DNA of 64,000 nt from Diphasiastrum complanatum (GCA_029204225.1 CM055097.1:35819446-35883445), one strand, 5' to 3'; positions 10,422 through 23,090 are shown, counted from the stretch's first letter. Program-made: numbers and translations. Notes: a model not told the origin generated them from the letters alone.

Positions 10422-13279
10422 ACCCACGACCTGAAGTAGTGCCGGTCCCTTGGCACTCTGTCAGTTTAGTACATGGTCCTCTTCGTGCGCCTCTGATGGA
10501 TGAGATATCCTGTCACGTCTTCCATGAATTCCAGTATTGATATAGTATACCCAACACTCTATCGGACAACCAAATCAGGTAATGATATTTTCATATAAAA
10601 ACTTGGCCGTAACTTGCTTTGTCGCTCTAGCTTCTACCCAGTTCATAGCGTAGTTAGTGGCTACTAAGCATCTGCTCAGTCCAAAGAGAGGTCTTGAAAG
10701 TCACAATATTGTTAGCAAACATGCTTTGAAGAGTGGTAACCCTGTGGTTTGAACCTGAAACATGCTTTGGATCTTTTTCCAAACTCGTTCTTAACCTCTG
10801 TAGATCTCTGTACAATTGTTAATGATGTTATTCAGCTGAGGACTTCTTTTGAAGCATTATCTACTTTGTAGGATAACCTGCGGCAGACAGGAACTTATTA
10901 ACAGCTATTGCAGATGATGGGTGGAACATTTGGAAGATAGCATGTAGGATTCTTAGCATTACCTCTGTTGTCAATCCTTTTGTCAAAAGCGCTAGTTTCT
11001 GTCATTGGCATCAGATCTTGTTAACATCTGTTCTCTATGTAGGTCACTGTTGGAGATGCCATATGGTAGTATTGGAACGCGTTTTTTGGGTACTTGATTG
11101 GCATCTGTGGTAGAGTGAATGCTAGCCGGTTTTGTGGAACCAATTTTATGAGCATTGAAGCTGTTGGGACAGAGAATCCCTCATTTTTCTCTGTGGCAGT
11201 TTGGTTTGGAACCTCTTCCTCTCCCTCTGTGGATCGCGTTTTGGGAACGTTGATTAAGGTGAGAGGCAGCTGCAGGAGCTGTGTAGAGGGCCGAATCACC
11301 ATCGCGTCGCAGGAGCTGTGTGTGGAGCCGGTGAAGACGCGATCCAGACCTTTTACCTGCCATTATCTTCTTCTCTGCCTTGCGATGTTGGCGGCTGTGG
11401 CAGTTGGCCTCCTTTTTGCTTTGTAAAATCTTTTTAGGGTTTTTGCATGGGTGAGGGGTCTTTACATGCAATAAAGTTTTCCATTTCTTTTTTTCTAAAG
11501 AGGAATGGGATGCATGGTCTATGGGGGATCCTGACCTTGTTGCATGGCTATCAGTTAGTCCACTGAGTAGTGCATGCCAATAACCTGGTGATTGCATTCA
11601 TAGTTTTTTGCAAAGCGGTTTGATGCATTTGGGATAATGCATGGCTTTTTGTAATGAATTTTTGCTTACATAGCCCGGTTTTTCAAAGGCCTTTGCAGAA
11701 AAATTTAGATGTAATCACAGTGTTGGTCAATTCGAGAAGAGATTTTTTTTGTAAATCTACCTAAATCGATAGATGAGAATTGAATTACCTATTCTCCTGA
11801 CCTTTACCGAGAGAATCTTTAGAGAATAATTTTATTATCTTAATTGCTTATCTATGTGATTGGATCCATGGATTAAGGATCGACAATAAAATATCGTTCT
11901 TCATGGTAATTTTCTCCAGGCAAGTGCCCTATAAGTGGAAATTAAATTTCTTGGTACTGTGTTTTTTATCGATTTAACTTCGGAATAGAAATATTCTCAG
12001 TTTATTAGGTTAAACAATAATTTTTATGGTTCTTCCTTTTTAACTTCGGTGCTACATTAATAGGCTTATCTTAAATGATTTTGATCTTTAAGATTGGGCA
12101 AACTAAAGCTTTTCAGATACTTGTTAAAGTGAATGAATGGAATAAGGTCGTAATTTTTGGGAGGTAGCTCTATATTCGATTAAAAAAACAAATGTAGTGA
12201 ATATTGTAGAATACTCGGAACCAAATTTTATTGATTTTCCATTAATTCTGGCCACTTTAACGAAGTAATGAAAATGAACTGGTGTGGTCAAAAGGGAAGT
12301 ACCTAGCATTTACTTGTGTCAATGGAATTTTTGGGGACCTTCGCTAAAAGAATTTTCGGGTGACCGAAAAATCCAAGGGAGGAAGAAAATGAGACACCTG
12401 AGTAGGTAAATGTGGTACTGTTGTGTAATTTGGCTTGGTTAAGAATCTCTGCAAGGAAATTGCATAGTGTCGGTTTTTTTTTTATTCATTAAGTTGAATT
12501 TATTTTGAATATCTATAGGACTATGAGTTGACCCTATTTTGTTATGGAAAATTGTGGCATGGAATGAGAATAACACTTGGTTCACATTTGTACTGTGAGC
12601 ACCTTATTCCTAAGAGTTGGGACTCTCAGATGGTAGGAATTCGGGAGTATAGTACCAACCAAATGGGTTGTTTTATGTGACAGTAAAACCATGTGCAGAT
12701 TCTTGTTAAAATCACAATTTTGAACTGGATTATTGCGATCCATTAAGAATAAATTTGGGGGTACTCCGGTATTTGGTGGAATAGATATGTGCATATTTGG
12801 TATTGGAAATCCAGATAAAGTTATGAGATCTCTGGATTATCAAATAATGTGGTTAAAGATCTTTTTGAAGATCGGATCCTATATTAGGTATAGGATGGTC
12901 AGATAGTCTTTTGATTTTCTGAAGGTCGAATCTAAAAGCAAAGGACTTTCTTGGAGAGAAAACTGATGGTATGGGACATCAGTGATTTCAAAGAGGAAAC
13001 TCTAGTGCGAGAATGATCTGTAGGCCAGTGGGTAGTATTTACATTAACGATGATGCTAACAGTTGAAACCATTGGTAAAGCCTATTTAGGGTATTTGGAG
13101 AGGAATCCAGTTTGTGTGCATTGGTGGAACTATCATGTGTGAATAGAGAAAATCTCTAGTGATTATTTTGAATAATCTGGAACTAGAGGAGATTTGGAGG
13201 TTTGTGAGCTGTGAGATATTCATGAATATGAGAAGTAATGGTAAAGATTAAATTAGGTTCACTGATTGGCTACCTAGTA
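10422..13279. other. Non-coding stretch, nothing firmly recognised
   Basis: Overlapping open frames on both strands at 11020-11600 occupy a less AT-rich patch but have no domain, no splice pattern and no conserved block I recognise. CAATAAAG at about 11470 could be a fortuitous poly(A) signal. The rest is AT-rich and probably the decayed 5' part of the large non-coding repeat that follows. Confidence 0.4.
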
Positions 13280-14945
13280 CCACTTAGTTATGGATTGGAT
13301 CAGTGGAATACAGCTTTAATCTAAACCTTTTGTCCAAAGATGTCTGTATAAATCAGCCTAATCTCGGTTTGTGCACTAAGATCTGGAGTAGAAAATGAAG
13401 GAATTTTGTTGATAAAAGTATGATGGTTGGAAAACTTATGATGTGGAATTATTCACTTCAGAGATTTCCCAGATATGTTATTTACTCAAGAGAAATAGAA
13501 TTTTCTGTAGCTGAGTTACGAGATCTCATTGATATATGTGAGTAACATATGCGGATTTCGGAGGAATCTGCCAGATAATGACATATGTGTTTATGTACTA
13601 GGTCATAGTGAGAATTTTCTCATATGTGCACAATTAATCTTGTGTGGATCTACTATGTATTCCTAATTACTAAGGTTATCTGGTGCACTTAACCTAGTTA
13701 TTGAACATAGACATGTGGTCAAGTATTGTGTTTGACAATTACTTGTAGAGTTAATAGATCTGTTCTGATAGATCTATTGGTTAACTTATAGTGATTTGGA
13801 TATGGGTCTAAATGTGGTGTTGTACATGTATAGTTGAGATCTGCACCTAGACATTTAAGATTTCTAAATCATGAACAATTAACTTGAGTAATTGATTTAC
13901 TCTTGTGAAAGTTGATTGGTGAAATGGACAGTGTGAAGAGAATTCACCGGAAACTGTTTGTTTTGTGTGTATTACTTGTAAGACACATAATTTATGAGTC
14001 ATTTTGATTCATCAAGGAATTGTGTGCATAGAATACTGATTTCTTGGATGAGTATTTCTCAGCTGAGAAATAGACTTTATTCATTAGTGATAGTATCCAA
14101 GTGAGCTCAATTGGATACCAGATCCTAATGGTGCCAAGAATGGTAAACTAAATTTTGGGAATTCAGTAGAACTTTGATATCTCTAGATGTTGTTCTAGGT
14201 GATTGTATAAAGTTTATCTTGTTAAAGACATGTGTTATAATGGTCTTTAATTACTTTGTTGATTGTGAAATTTTGGAACTCATAATTTGATTAAGAATCG
14301 GGTTTGGAAGAATATTCTTGGAATCCAGTGATTTTCCTTGTGGAAATGATTTCAAAATGATTCTTATATTTCCTGAGTTATATGTCGTACATATACTCCA
14401 GTATCTTTCAATGATTAAGTATGGTTTTGGAATCCTATAAATTATGATTGACGAATCATAAGATTCTAAGTGTTTATGATTGACGGATCATAAACTGATA
14501 CTTAAAGATCATTTGAAGATTATGGGAAAATGTGAAGATTCTTAAGATAATGAGTCAAGGGTTTAGATCTGTTATTTGAACTCTAAATTTCTTTACTCTA
14601 GCACATACTTGAGGTTGTGTGGATCTCACAGGCCTTTCCATTAAGTAATTGTTTACTTATGAGGAATTGCTTTCTTTACAGATTGTAGTCTATAAGTGCT
14701 TGTGTACAAAGTTCAGTCTAAATCTCCAGTTTTGTAGGAGACAAATAAATCTATTAAGATACAGATAGTTGCTGATTTCTTGCATATGATGCTAGAAATG
14801 GGGCTGTTAACTCATTAGAGTAATTGTAGTACTCTGGTTTGAGTTATGATCGTCTGAGACTTGATGGATCTCCTAGAGATTTTAGATGACTGAATTGTGG
14901 TATTTTAGAATATTTTGGATATTCTAAGAATATTGGTACCAAGAA
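13280..14945 (+). repeat. 1.7-kb non-coding dispersed repeat, copy 1
   Basis: Collinear with 53205-54860 in the same orientation. Shared blocks include GATATGTTATTTACTC, GAGGAATCTGCCAGATAA, GTGCACTTAACCTAGT and CATATACTCCAGTATC, all in one order. No protein frame survives in either copy. At 14443-14460 and 14475-14492 are two tandem copies of an imperfect palindrome, TATGATTGACGAATCATA. In this copy the repeat leads after about 350 bases to a polypurine tract and LTR start, which suggests the internal part of a large non-coding LTR element (LARD-like). Confidence 0.65.
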
Positions 14946-15291
14946 GCCTTATTACTGCAAGAAATTGAAATGAAATCTTTTTAGCTTTTGGATTTGATTT
15001 CTGAAATAAAGTAAAATCACCCAGAATTTCATATAATTGGGATTATATGAAGGTGATAAGTATTTATTCTGGATAAGATCTACCCATTTGAAGGATTTAT
15101 AGCTTAGTGTATCTTTTGGAATTTGAATCAGTATTCATGAGTAGAGGCAAACAATTTAAATATTGATGCATCTCTGAGTACTTATTTAAATGGAAAGATC
15201 AGACTAAAAATAAAGGTTCATGGGTAAGATTTAAAAGCTTAAGGAATAGTTTCATGTTTTCTTTTTCGTGTTCCAAGGACAGAACTTGTTT

Positions 15292-15790
15292 AAGGGAGGA
15301 AGAATGTTACGGCCATATTTGGTTAAGGACTTGGAATAGTCCTAATATGGTAGACCGGCCCTCCAGTATTCGAGATTATTGGTCACGCCTAGATTTTATT
15401 CCAAGTCAAGGCCTGTTGTAACTAATAACCCTGAGAGGACCCAGACACTCTAATTGAGACATATGGAGTAGTGCATGTGCTTGTGATTGTTATAAGCAGG
15501 AGGTATGCATGCAGAGCTGTGACCTATTTATAGTTGACCTACATGGGGATTGCATGTGCTCATGCGCTAAATCCTACTCTCTATATATTGAGGTAGAGAT
15601 TATCCCGTTGAAAACTTGGTCTAGTTTACCTGATGAGCTCTTCTCCTCTTGCTGTCACATTGACATGGCTTGGGGGCTAGATCCAGGAGTATTCTCCAGG
15701 AGGGATCTAGGTTTGGTTGGGTGGTTTTGCTCCACAGTCTCTCTTGTGTTTTCCTATCCTCATCTTAGGGGATTGTCCCTAGTGGTCTTT
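15292..15790 (+). repeat. Polypurine tract and Ty3/Gypsy-type LTR start
   Basis: AAGGGAGGAAGAA at 15292-15304 is followed by TGTTACGGCC, the classic junction of polypurine tract and LTR in plant Gypsy elements. The LTR would run to about 15790. Its 3' portion (GGATCTAGGTTTGGTTGGG, about 15700-15720) is similar to DNA just upstream of the primer-binding site at 35161. The 3' end is uncertain because gag-like sequence begins immediately after. Confidence 0.6.
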
Positions 15791-15795
15791 ACACC

Positions 15796-17560
15796 ATGGA
15801 TACTGACAATTTAGAAGAATAGTATCTCCCTGATCGACACCTTCTAAATGAACACCCTGAATCAAGTCAGCGCCCAAGACCACAATTAAAATCTATCGTA
15901 CATGATCTAAGAAATAGAGGTAATCAATATGCAAGAAGGTATGATGATGGACCTATTAGATTATCTCCTAGACGAAGATCACCTGCGTTTGAACGAAGGA
16001 CTCCCAAATTAGATCTACCTAAATTTGATGGTAAAATAGACCCTCATCGGTTTATCCAAATCTTTGAAAATGCCTATGAAGTATATGGAGATTCTTCACA
16101 TGGAAGCATGGCTCAACTCTTCTCTATGATCTTGCTAGGTGGCGCTCGGGATTGTTTTTTCAATCTCGACCGAGATGAACACAATGAATGGGAAGTCTTG
16201 AAAAAAGCTTTCATAAAACAATTTAAACCTGATAGATTATCAGAAAGTCCTTTTGTGCGCATAAGCCAAATCAAAATGAGAGACAAAGAAAAGTAGGAGA
16301 TTATATTGAATGATTTAAATGTCTTCACAGTCAATGTCAAGAAGGATTGACTAAAAGAATGTTAATCACTTGGTTCATAGTCAGTCTTCCAAAAAGGATT
16401 CGACGTGAGCTTAAACCTGTTGATGATTATCGTCAATTGAAGCAAGCCATGTTAGATGCGATAAGGGAAGAAGATGAAGATCCCAAACGAGAAGGTGTAT
16501 GGTGTTCTATTTGTAGAGGAAATCACATTGGTAATGAATGTCCAAATAAGGACCCAATGCACAATCCATCTCGATATGTGTTCTGTAACTGATCAAATTA
16601 TGAATCTTATAAGTGCCCCTATAATCCGATTAATCAATCCAAACCACAACAGAGACCACCGAATCAATCACGTGTGCAACAACCACAAGAAGTAGCTGGT
16701 ATTGCACAAGCTCAAAAAAAAGTACAAGTCCTACAAAGGACGAATGGCAATAATAATCAATTGTTACCTATAAATAATGACCTTGCTCATGTTAGTTACA
16801 TTGATGAGAAAGCCTCTTGCTCTCATGATTCTTCATACTACTGAGAAGAGGCTCCCATTCTTGATTCTTATGCAGATCCAAAAACATCTACCCAATGTGG
16901 CTATGCTGTCACACTCGTTAGCAAACTTGATGGATGTTGGGTTGTGGGCAATAAGGCCACATGTTTTTTAATTGTGAATTAAAGAAAGCCTACCAAGCAT
17001 GCTGTGAAAATTGTGGATGAACTCATTATTATAAAGATTGTCCCACACAAGAGAAAGAGATACTGCCTGCTAGACACATCCAAGAACAAGCAATTAGAGT
17101 GATGACAAGAGCCCAATTGCAACAAAAAAACATGAACAATACTAGATCTAAGGATAAGAACATTGAAGAGGATGAGTCTTCTGCTACTTCAATGTCACCC
17201 AGATCTTATCATAACCCTATAGTCGAGCAAGGAAGGTATAAGCAAGTTCAAGATGAGCTGCTTTGAGAATACAAAAAAAAGAACTTATTCCATTACCCAA
17301 GAAAACTAAACAAAAGCATGGGATGCAACCCTCATGAATAGAGATCATATCCAGCCTTCTGCAATCTTAGATTACATTACCTTTCCATACCGTTTTGAAA
17401 CTATCTGGACCTTTATGCAGACTATAACCAGAGAGCTGCAACAACCTGATGAGGATCTTGAAATACCTCATCAATTGTAGATTCCAAGGTAGATCCAACG
17501 AGTTGATACTACCCTGTTTCAAATAGGAAACTCAAGAGGCTGCATCACCTTACATGTGAG
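15796..17560 (+). pseudogene. Ty3/Gypsy gag (and start of protease), decayed
   Basis: The ATG at 15796 begins a frame that reads, through one stop at 15820, to 16296: LDLPKFDGKIDPHRFIQIFE, then EWEVLKKAFIKQF, typical of the retrotransposon gag domain. A frame change near 16290 continues with LITWFIVSLPKRIRREL (to 16592) and a knuckle-like CSICRGNHIGNEC, which has three rather than four residues before the histidine. A second knuckle at about 17010-17045 (CENCG-stop-THYYKDC) carries a stop codon. Bases 17100-17560 look like a linker and a decayed protease start (TLFQIGNSRG). Pol is absent. Multiple stops and frameshifts make it non-functional. Confidence 0.7.
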
Positions 17561-17582
17561 CCATAAAGATCATGCCAAACAT

Positions 17583-17670
17583 AACTGAATGTGGTTTTCT
17601 CAACTCCCCACTAACATGTCACATTCGACTATCTCTCAAGTAACTAACTAATTTATCCTCAACTCATGGG
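17583..17670 (-). repeat. Second copy of the internal/3' LTR junction seen at 8.64-8.73 kb
   Basis: About 88 bases nearly identical to 8635-8725, including the polypurine-like tract and the first ~17-20 bases of the inferred LTR. It lies in the same orientation and stops abruptly at 17582, so it is a fragment. Confidence 0.7.
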
Positions 17671-17775
17671 CTTACACAACAAGATGCCATGGTTGGGTCA
17701 GTAAGTTACAAGTCTAGTTACTTTTAAGAACAACAAAAAGCTTAGATCAACCAGCAATCGGTTAAACCTGATATT

Positions 17776-18260
17776 GTTAGGGAATCTACCAACATTCCTA
17801 CACAGTCTACAGAAGTACACAGAAATCGCTCATAGGTGGATTCCACAAGTAGTAATTTTCAAGAAGTGCTAAATGGATAGATGCCAGCTCACTATGGCCA
17901 ACTGGTCATTAAGATCTACAACCTAATCAGCTATCCTACTGGACTAGCCGCATTTGCTTAGTATAAATGGCTGATCATACTTCTATTAGTTTGTATCACA
18001 TAACAGCTCTCTCAAACTTTCAAGTTGAACACTCTTGAACATTCTAGCTCAATTCTTTAGAGTTCTTTTAGAATTTTGCTATCAGCGCTTACTACTCATC
18101 AGCGGAAGTGCAAATCAGACAGAGTTTTCAAAGATAGTTTAGAGAGTACACTGTTTCTATTCACAATTGTCTGGTGCTCATCATTTTCGGAATCAATCTA
18201 TCTTTTATTGCATTTAGTATTATGTTGGTATCTTTGTGATCTCAAGTAATTCATTGTTTG
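17776..18260 (+). repeat. Candidate 5' LTR of a Copia element
   Basis: It starts TGTTAGGGAATCTACC and carries TATAAAT at 17962-17968, with a transcription-start-like region after it. It precedes Copia gag-pol coding sequence. No clear TGGTATCAGAGC primer site is seen, so the 3' end is approximate. Confidence 0.45.
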
Positions 18261-18336
18261 GCTACGTAATCACTTTAGCTCTGATGATTTCAAAGTTAGT
18301 TGCTAAAAGATTGAACGTGACTCTTGTCATTATGTT

Positions 18337-20706
18337 TTGTTTAAAATTGATAGGCATAGTCATGCATTAGGAAAGCAGGCTCATTCCGCTGCGCTCAATA
18401 AGTCGTTCACAAACTTTGACTTGTCGTTATTGCATTATCAACTCTTTCCAACAACATCAAGGGTTCTAACTCTTAGGAGGGAAATCTTTCAAAGTTTACA
18501 AAAGACATCCTCCTATGACAAGCTAGTATTACTTTTGAGCAATACTCCTGCGCTGTCTCTCCAGAAGCTGACAACAAGTCTATTGTAGGAAGAGGTAAGG
18601 AGAAAGAGCTTATCCACAATGAGTACCAAGTCAATGGCATTGTACTCTAATAAGCAGCAGTCCAAGAAGAAGAACTTCAAGGACAAGAAGACGAAGGCAG
18701 AGCAGCTAGATTCAACGCAACAATTACAGCAGCAGCACAGTTGTCAACAACAGCCACCAAAGACCAAACTCTTTTGCAGGTATTGCAAAAGATCCAAACA
18801 CGACATGAAGGATTGTTGCATTCTCAAACACGAAGCGAGGAAGAAGATGCAGCAGCACCAAGAAGGAGCTTTTGACTCTGTCAAAAATTCCCAAGAGGAC
18901 GATAAGGCGCTGATGGTAGAACATTCAAGTAGAGACGCCTGCCAATGGTATCTTGATTTAGGTGCTTCACAACACATAACGACATGTAAGAACCTTTTCT
19001 CTACTCTCACAGCAACGGACTCAAAATACATTTTATTTGGTGACTCAAGCTCCCACAAGATCGAAGGCCAAGATACTGTCCGACTTCAATTCCCTGACGG
19101 CATCACTAGGCAGTTAGTTGGTGTACTTTACGTACCCAATTTAACAAAGAACTTATTGTCTATTAGCAAGATCACTGATCAAGGCTATAGAGCTTTGTTT
19201 ACTGCTAGTCAATGTACTATTATTGATGGAAATTCAACTGAAATCCTTCGAGCACATAGAGAAGGAATTTTGTATATCTTGAGTCATGATTATGCACTCT
19301 TTGTGAGTAACTCTGATGCTCATATTTGGCATCAAAGACTAGGTCCATTCTGTCACTCATTCACAGTGACTTATGTGGTCTCATGAGCATACCCTCTTTG
19401 GGTCAACCTCTATATTTTATCACATTCATTGATGACTACTCCCGATTCACCAGAATTATGCTCATAAAGAACAAGTCAGAAGCATTTAATTGCTTCAAGG
19501 AGTTCAAGCAATTCGATGAGAACCAAACTGGTCAGAGAATCAAGACCATTCGGTCTGATTCAGGGGGAGAGTACTTATCAAATGAAATGGCGGACTACCT
19601 ATCATCATGTGGCATGCACCATCAGTTCACAGCCAACTAGACTTCACAACAGAATGGCATAGTTGAGCAAAAGAATCGTACATTGTTGGAAGCTGCACGA
19701 TCCATGATTGTCAATGCTCAATTACCCCAAAACTTTTGGGCTGAAGCAATCTCTACAGCCTATTATTTGCAAAATTATTTCAGCACGAAGGCAGTCGACT
19801 CCAAGACCCTTTGAAATTTACGTATATTCGAATGTCTCTACTATGCTCAAATTTTGTCTGATCTGAGAAAGAAGTTAGATCCAGTAAGTTGTACGTATAT
19901 CTTTATCAGCTATTCAACATCACATAAGGCATATCGTATCTATGATGTTGACACATGTCAGATTTCAGTCAGCCGCGATGTTGTCTTTCTCGAAGACAAG
20001 TTTTATGATTTCAAGCAGAAGCAGCAAATGCAGGAGTCTGTCACAACAGCTCCATTTTCCATCGATAGGCACCAACCTACCAACATTCAAATGTAGGAGT
20101 TTGTCCCATCAGCTCCATTCACCATTGATGAGCTTAGACCCACAATTGTTCAATCACAAGATGAAGCTATCCCAGTCATTCACCCAGGAGGAACATCAAT
20201 TCAAGCACCTGCAGTCCAAATATCTACACGTCAACGACAACAACCTGATCGTTTCATCTCTCAAGCGTTAGTCACAATGAACTTGCCACTGTTGTAGAAG
20301 CATTGTCAACGCAGACAACTGGAAGGCTACAATGGATGCTGAGTACAGTTCCTTGATAAAGAACAAGACCTGGAGTCTTGTTAATCCTCCTGCAAGTATA
20401 AAATCTATGGACTCTAAATGGATCTTCAAGCTAAAGCTTAAGCCAGCTGGATCAATATCCAAATGGAAAGCTCGCTTAGTGGTTAAAGGATTTGAGCAAG
20501 TATATGGAATAGATTACACTGACACCTTCAGTCCAGTTGTAAAGCATCAATCTATTCGCACTTTGCTGGCTATAGCTGTTGCAGAGGATCTGGACATTCA
20601 CCAGATGGACGTCCAGACAACGTTCATTCACAGATATATACAAGAAGACATATTCATTTACCAGAAGGTTACGTCCTTCAAGGCCAAGAACATTGTTGTC
20701 TTTTAG
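18337..20706 (+). pseudogene. Ty1/Copia gag-pro-int-RT, decayed and 3' truncated
   Basis: In order: a gag C-terminal helix region (18430-18605, one stop); a frame 18619-19386 with the knuckle CRYCKRSKHDMKDC, the protease site WYLDLGASQHIT (Ser of D-S-G replaced by Leu) and the GAG pre-integrase motif AHIWHQRLG; an integrase core with FIDDYSRFT, IRSDSGGEYLS and GIVEQKNRT across 19326-19800, with a stop at 19638; a post-integrase region at 19854-20096; and RT from 20332 (WIFKLKLKPAGS, DTFSPVVKHQSIR, LDIHQMDVQTTF) ending at 20706, before the YVDD motif. The RNase H and 3' LTR are missing. Several stops and frameshifts make it non-functional. Confidence 0.85.
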
Positions 20707-21387
20707 AGTTCCTACTCCTATTATGGCTTTCCAACTAGTAGGGTTAGGGTTTCTAAAAGACATTGAAGTATAATGGTGGTGGGGTTTGATTCACTCCATT
20801 CTTGTGTTCTCTTGCATAACAAAACCTCTAAGGCTCACCCTTCTAGAGAGAGAAGATGACCTAAACTAGTTCCTTAAGGTAGTCCCCCAACTAAAGGTTA
20901 GCTCTCTAAGGCTTCAGCCAACTAGAGATTATCCTAAATTAACCTAGACCTAATGACCACTATGGCTGCTTACAAATGAATTACAAATAAAAATTTCCAA
21001 GCATACAATACATGTAGAAAATGCTACAGAAAAATCATAAAAATAATAAATACAAACAAAGTAATAAACAAAAAAAAGTGAGTAGAAGAATAGATAATAT
21101 TTGATTTTGCAAAAATGACTTCAATGAAGTGTGATAAATTAGAAACAAAATCAAAATATGATATGTTAAGATGCACTTTATTTTCATGGTCTACCTAGTA
21201 GAAAATAATTAGATAGTCACAATCCCCAAAAAGATGATTTTGTGAAAATTTTTGTTGACAACATTGTTGCCTTCATAACAAATTGTATATATTTTAAGAT
21301 TCGTAAGAGAGCTTCCAATAAGTAATTCCTAGATAAGGTTCAATGTACCGATTGAAAAAAAAAAACAATGTCAGACCTAGTACAAAT
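20707..21387. other. AT-rich spacer, nothing recognised
   Basis: No domain-bearing frame, LTR end or tandem array was found after the Copia RT is cut off at 20706. Confidence 0.5.
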
Positions 21388-21443
21388 TAGGGGCTTGGCA
21401 TTTTGCAAGTTTTGGGAGTTTCTTTCTTGCCATAAGTCAATAA
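21388..21443 (+). repeat. 56-bp direct repeat, left copy
   Basis: TAGGGGCTTGGCATTTTGC and the next 37 bases recur at 22423-22477 with about four differences. The pair encloses the hairpins and minisatellite between them. Confidence 0.85.
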
Positions 21444-21474
21444 AAAGATAGCACATGGTGTGCTATCTTTTTAA
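21444..21474. repeat. Perfect 14-bp inverted repeat (hairpin)
   Basis: AAAAAGATAGCACA at 21444-21457 and its exact complement at 21461-21474 are separated by TGG. A strong stem-loop in either strand; function unknown. Confidence 0.9.
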
Positions 21475-21608
21475 TGCCACTACATGAATGTTTATTAATA
21501 AGAATTGTGGTTTGGCACACAGTTAAAAATCCCAAAATAAAATCCCAAAATAAATTATTTTTGAAGTTAAAAAACATTTTAGCCTTGTGCTACGAAAATA
21601 ATTTTTTT

Positions 21609-21654
21609 TTGACTGAATCAATTGGCACGCTGGCGTGCCAAGTGATTCAGTCAA
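21609..21654. repeat. 22-bp inverted repeat (hairpin) with one mismatch
   Basis: The arms 21609-21630 and 21633-21654 (TTGACTGAATCA...GGCACGC) pair with one mismatch around the 2-base loop TG, and T-runs flank both sides. It adjoins the GC-rich minisatellite. Confidence 0.9.
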
Positions 21655-21671
21655 TTTTTTTTTAATATATT

Positions 21672-22312
21672 ACACTTGGGCTCCTTGGGCTCCTTGTGGT
21701 CCCTTGCAGTCCAGCCCACCGCTAGAGACCGCAAGGAGCCTCCTTGTGGTCCCTTACAGTGGCCCAACGGACCACAAGGGGCCTTCTTGCGGTCCAGCCC
21801 ACAACAAGGGGCCAGAAAGAGTCTCCTTGCGGTTCCTTGGGCCACCGCAAGGGACCACAAAGAGCCTTCTTGCAGTCCCTTGCGGTGGTTTGGACCGCGC
21901 ACAAGAAGGCTCCTTGTGGTCCCTTGGGTTGGGCTCTTTATGGTCCATTGGATTGGGTACCCTAAACCCTAAACCCTAAGTCCTAAACTGTGAGGGATTG
22001 CAAGGAGCCTTCTTGCAGTCCCTTGTGGTAGTTTGGACCACAATGAGACTCCTTGCGGTCCATTGCGATCGCGCAAGGGACCTCAAGGAGCCTCCTACGG
22101 TCGGCTGGACCACGTGAAGGGTCCTTGCGGTGCCTTATGCCACTACAAGGGACCACAAGGAGGCTCCTTGCGGTCCAGCCCACCGCAAGGGACCGTAAGA
22201 AGGCTCCTTGTGGTCTAGCCCACCGCACGAAGGCTCCTTGTGGTTTCCTACGGTGGCTGGACCACACGGAACTACAAGGAGCCTTCTTGCGGTCCCTTGC
22301 GGTGGTACCCGT
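21672..22312. repeat. GC-rich minisatellite built on CCTTGCGGTCC
   Basis: Dense irregular repeats of CCTTG-C/T-GGTCC and its complement GGACCGCAAGG in alternating orientation, giving many possible foldbacks. Open frames occur in several overlapping readings here only because the unit lacks stop codons, so none is called as a gene. Confidence 0.85.
21960..21987 (+). repeat. Interstitial plant telomere motif
   Basis: Two exact CCCTAAA units followed by CCCTAAG and TCCTAAA, embedded in the minisatellite. This is the Arabidopsis-type telomere heptamer. Confidence 0.85.
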
Positions 22313-22422
22313 CTACCCGAGAGCGACCTGTTTTAGGACTTAGTATTCTCTTCAAGTGCATCTATTTAAGTGAATGGTGAATTTATCATGGGCTTGTGTG
22401 TTCTTGCCTTGACATTGTCACG

Positions 22423-22477
22423 TAGGGGCTTGGCATTTTGCGAGTTTTGCGAGTTTCTTTCTTGCCATGAGTCAATA
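22423..22477 (+). repeat. 56-bp direct repeat, right copy
   Basis: Matches 21388-21443 in the same orientation; see that entry. Confidence 0.85.
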
Positions 22478-23090
22478 CACAAATGCACAATTAATTACAA
22501 CTTGTAAAAAGAAAGGGCCATAAAAATATTTTCAGTCGTCATGTATAATGCCAAGACAATACTTTACGCGTGGGGAAAAATCCTTTGCACCCAATAAAAT
22601 GGTCGTCAAATTATAGCTTAGCCATTTTACCGAGTGCCAAGGTCACTAATACTACATTCCCCAATAAATAATATTCATTATGATTTTTTTTTCATTTTAT
22701 AAGGGCATTATGTTCTATAATTATATGGAAATCATTGTGGGCAGCCATGAGCAATCTTATATATACAATGTCCATCATGAAGATTTTTCCTAGGGCAAAT
22801 TTTCAAATTGGACATATGCTCATAGTGCTCAAGCATAATGCCTTTTATGAATAATTGAACATAATGCTCATAATGCCCCCTTAAAAGTTCTAGTTGGGCT
22901 CATTAAGTTATCATGAAAAAGAAAAAGAAGTCACTTTCGATATATAGAGCTTACTTTTTTCGGCTTTCCACCCATTTGGGCACCTTGTCTTTTTCAGGTA
23001 GAGGCATTTGGACTTTTGCCTTAAAGTCTAAGTGTCTACGATCGAGAAAGTCTAGAGGGTGAGGCCTTCTAGTATACACATATACCCATA
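22478..23090. other. AT-rich spacer, nothing recognised
   Basis: No coding, LTR or tandem-repeat signal was found. Confidence 0.5.

Noticed and set aside
11021-11597. Frames of 93, 110 and 138 codons on both strands
   Set aside because: They overlap one another, have no recognisable domain or splice pattern, and lie in otherwise non-coding repeat-like DNA.
21635-22343. Many overlapping open frames of 60-114 codons
   Set aside because: The minisatellite unit has few stop codons in any reading; the products are Gly/Pro/Arg/Leu repeats, not genes.
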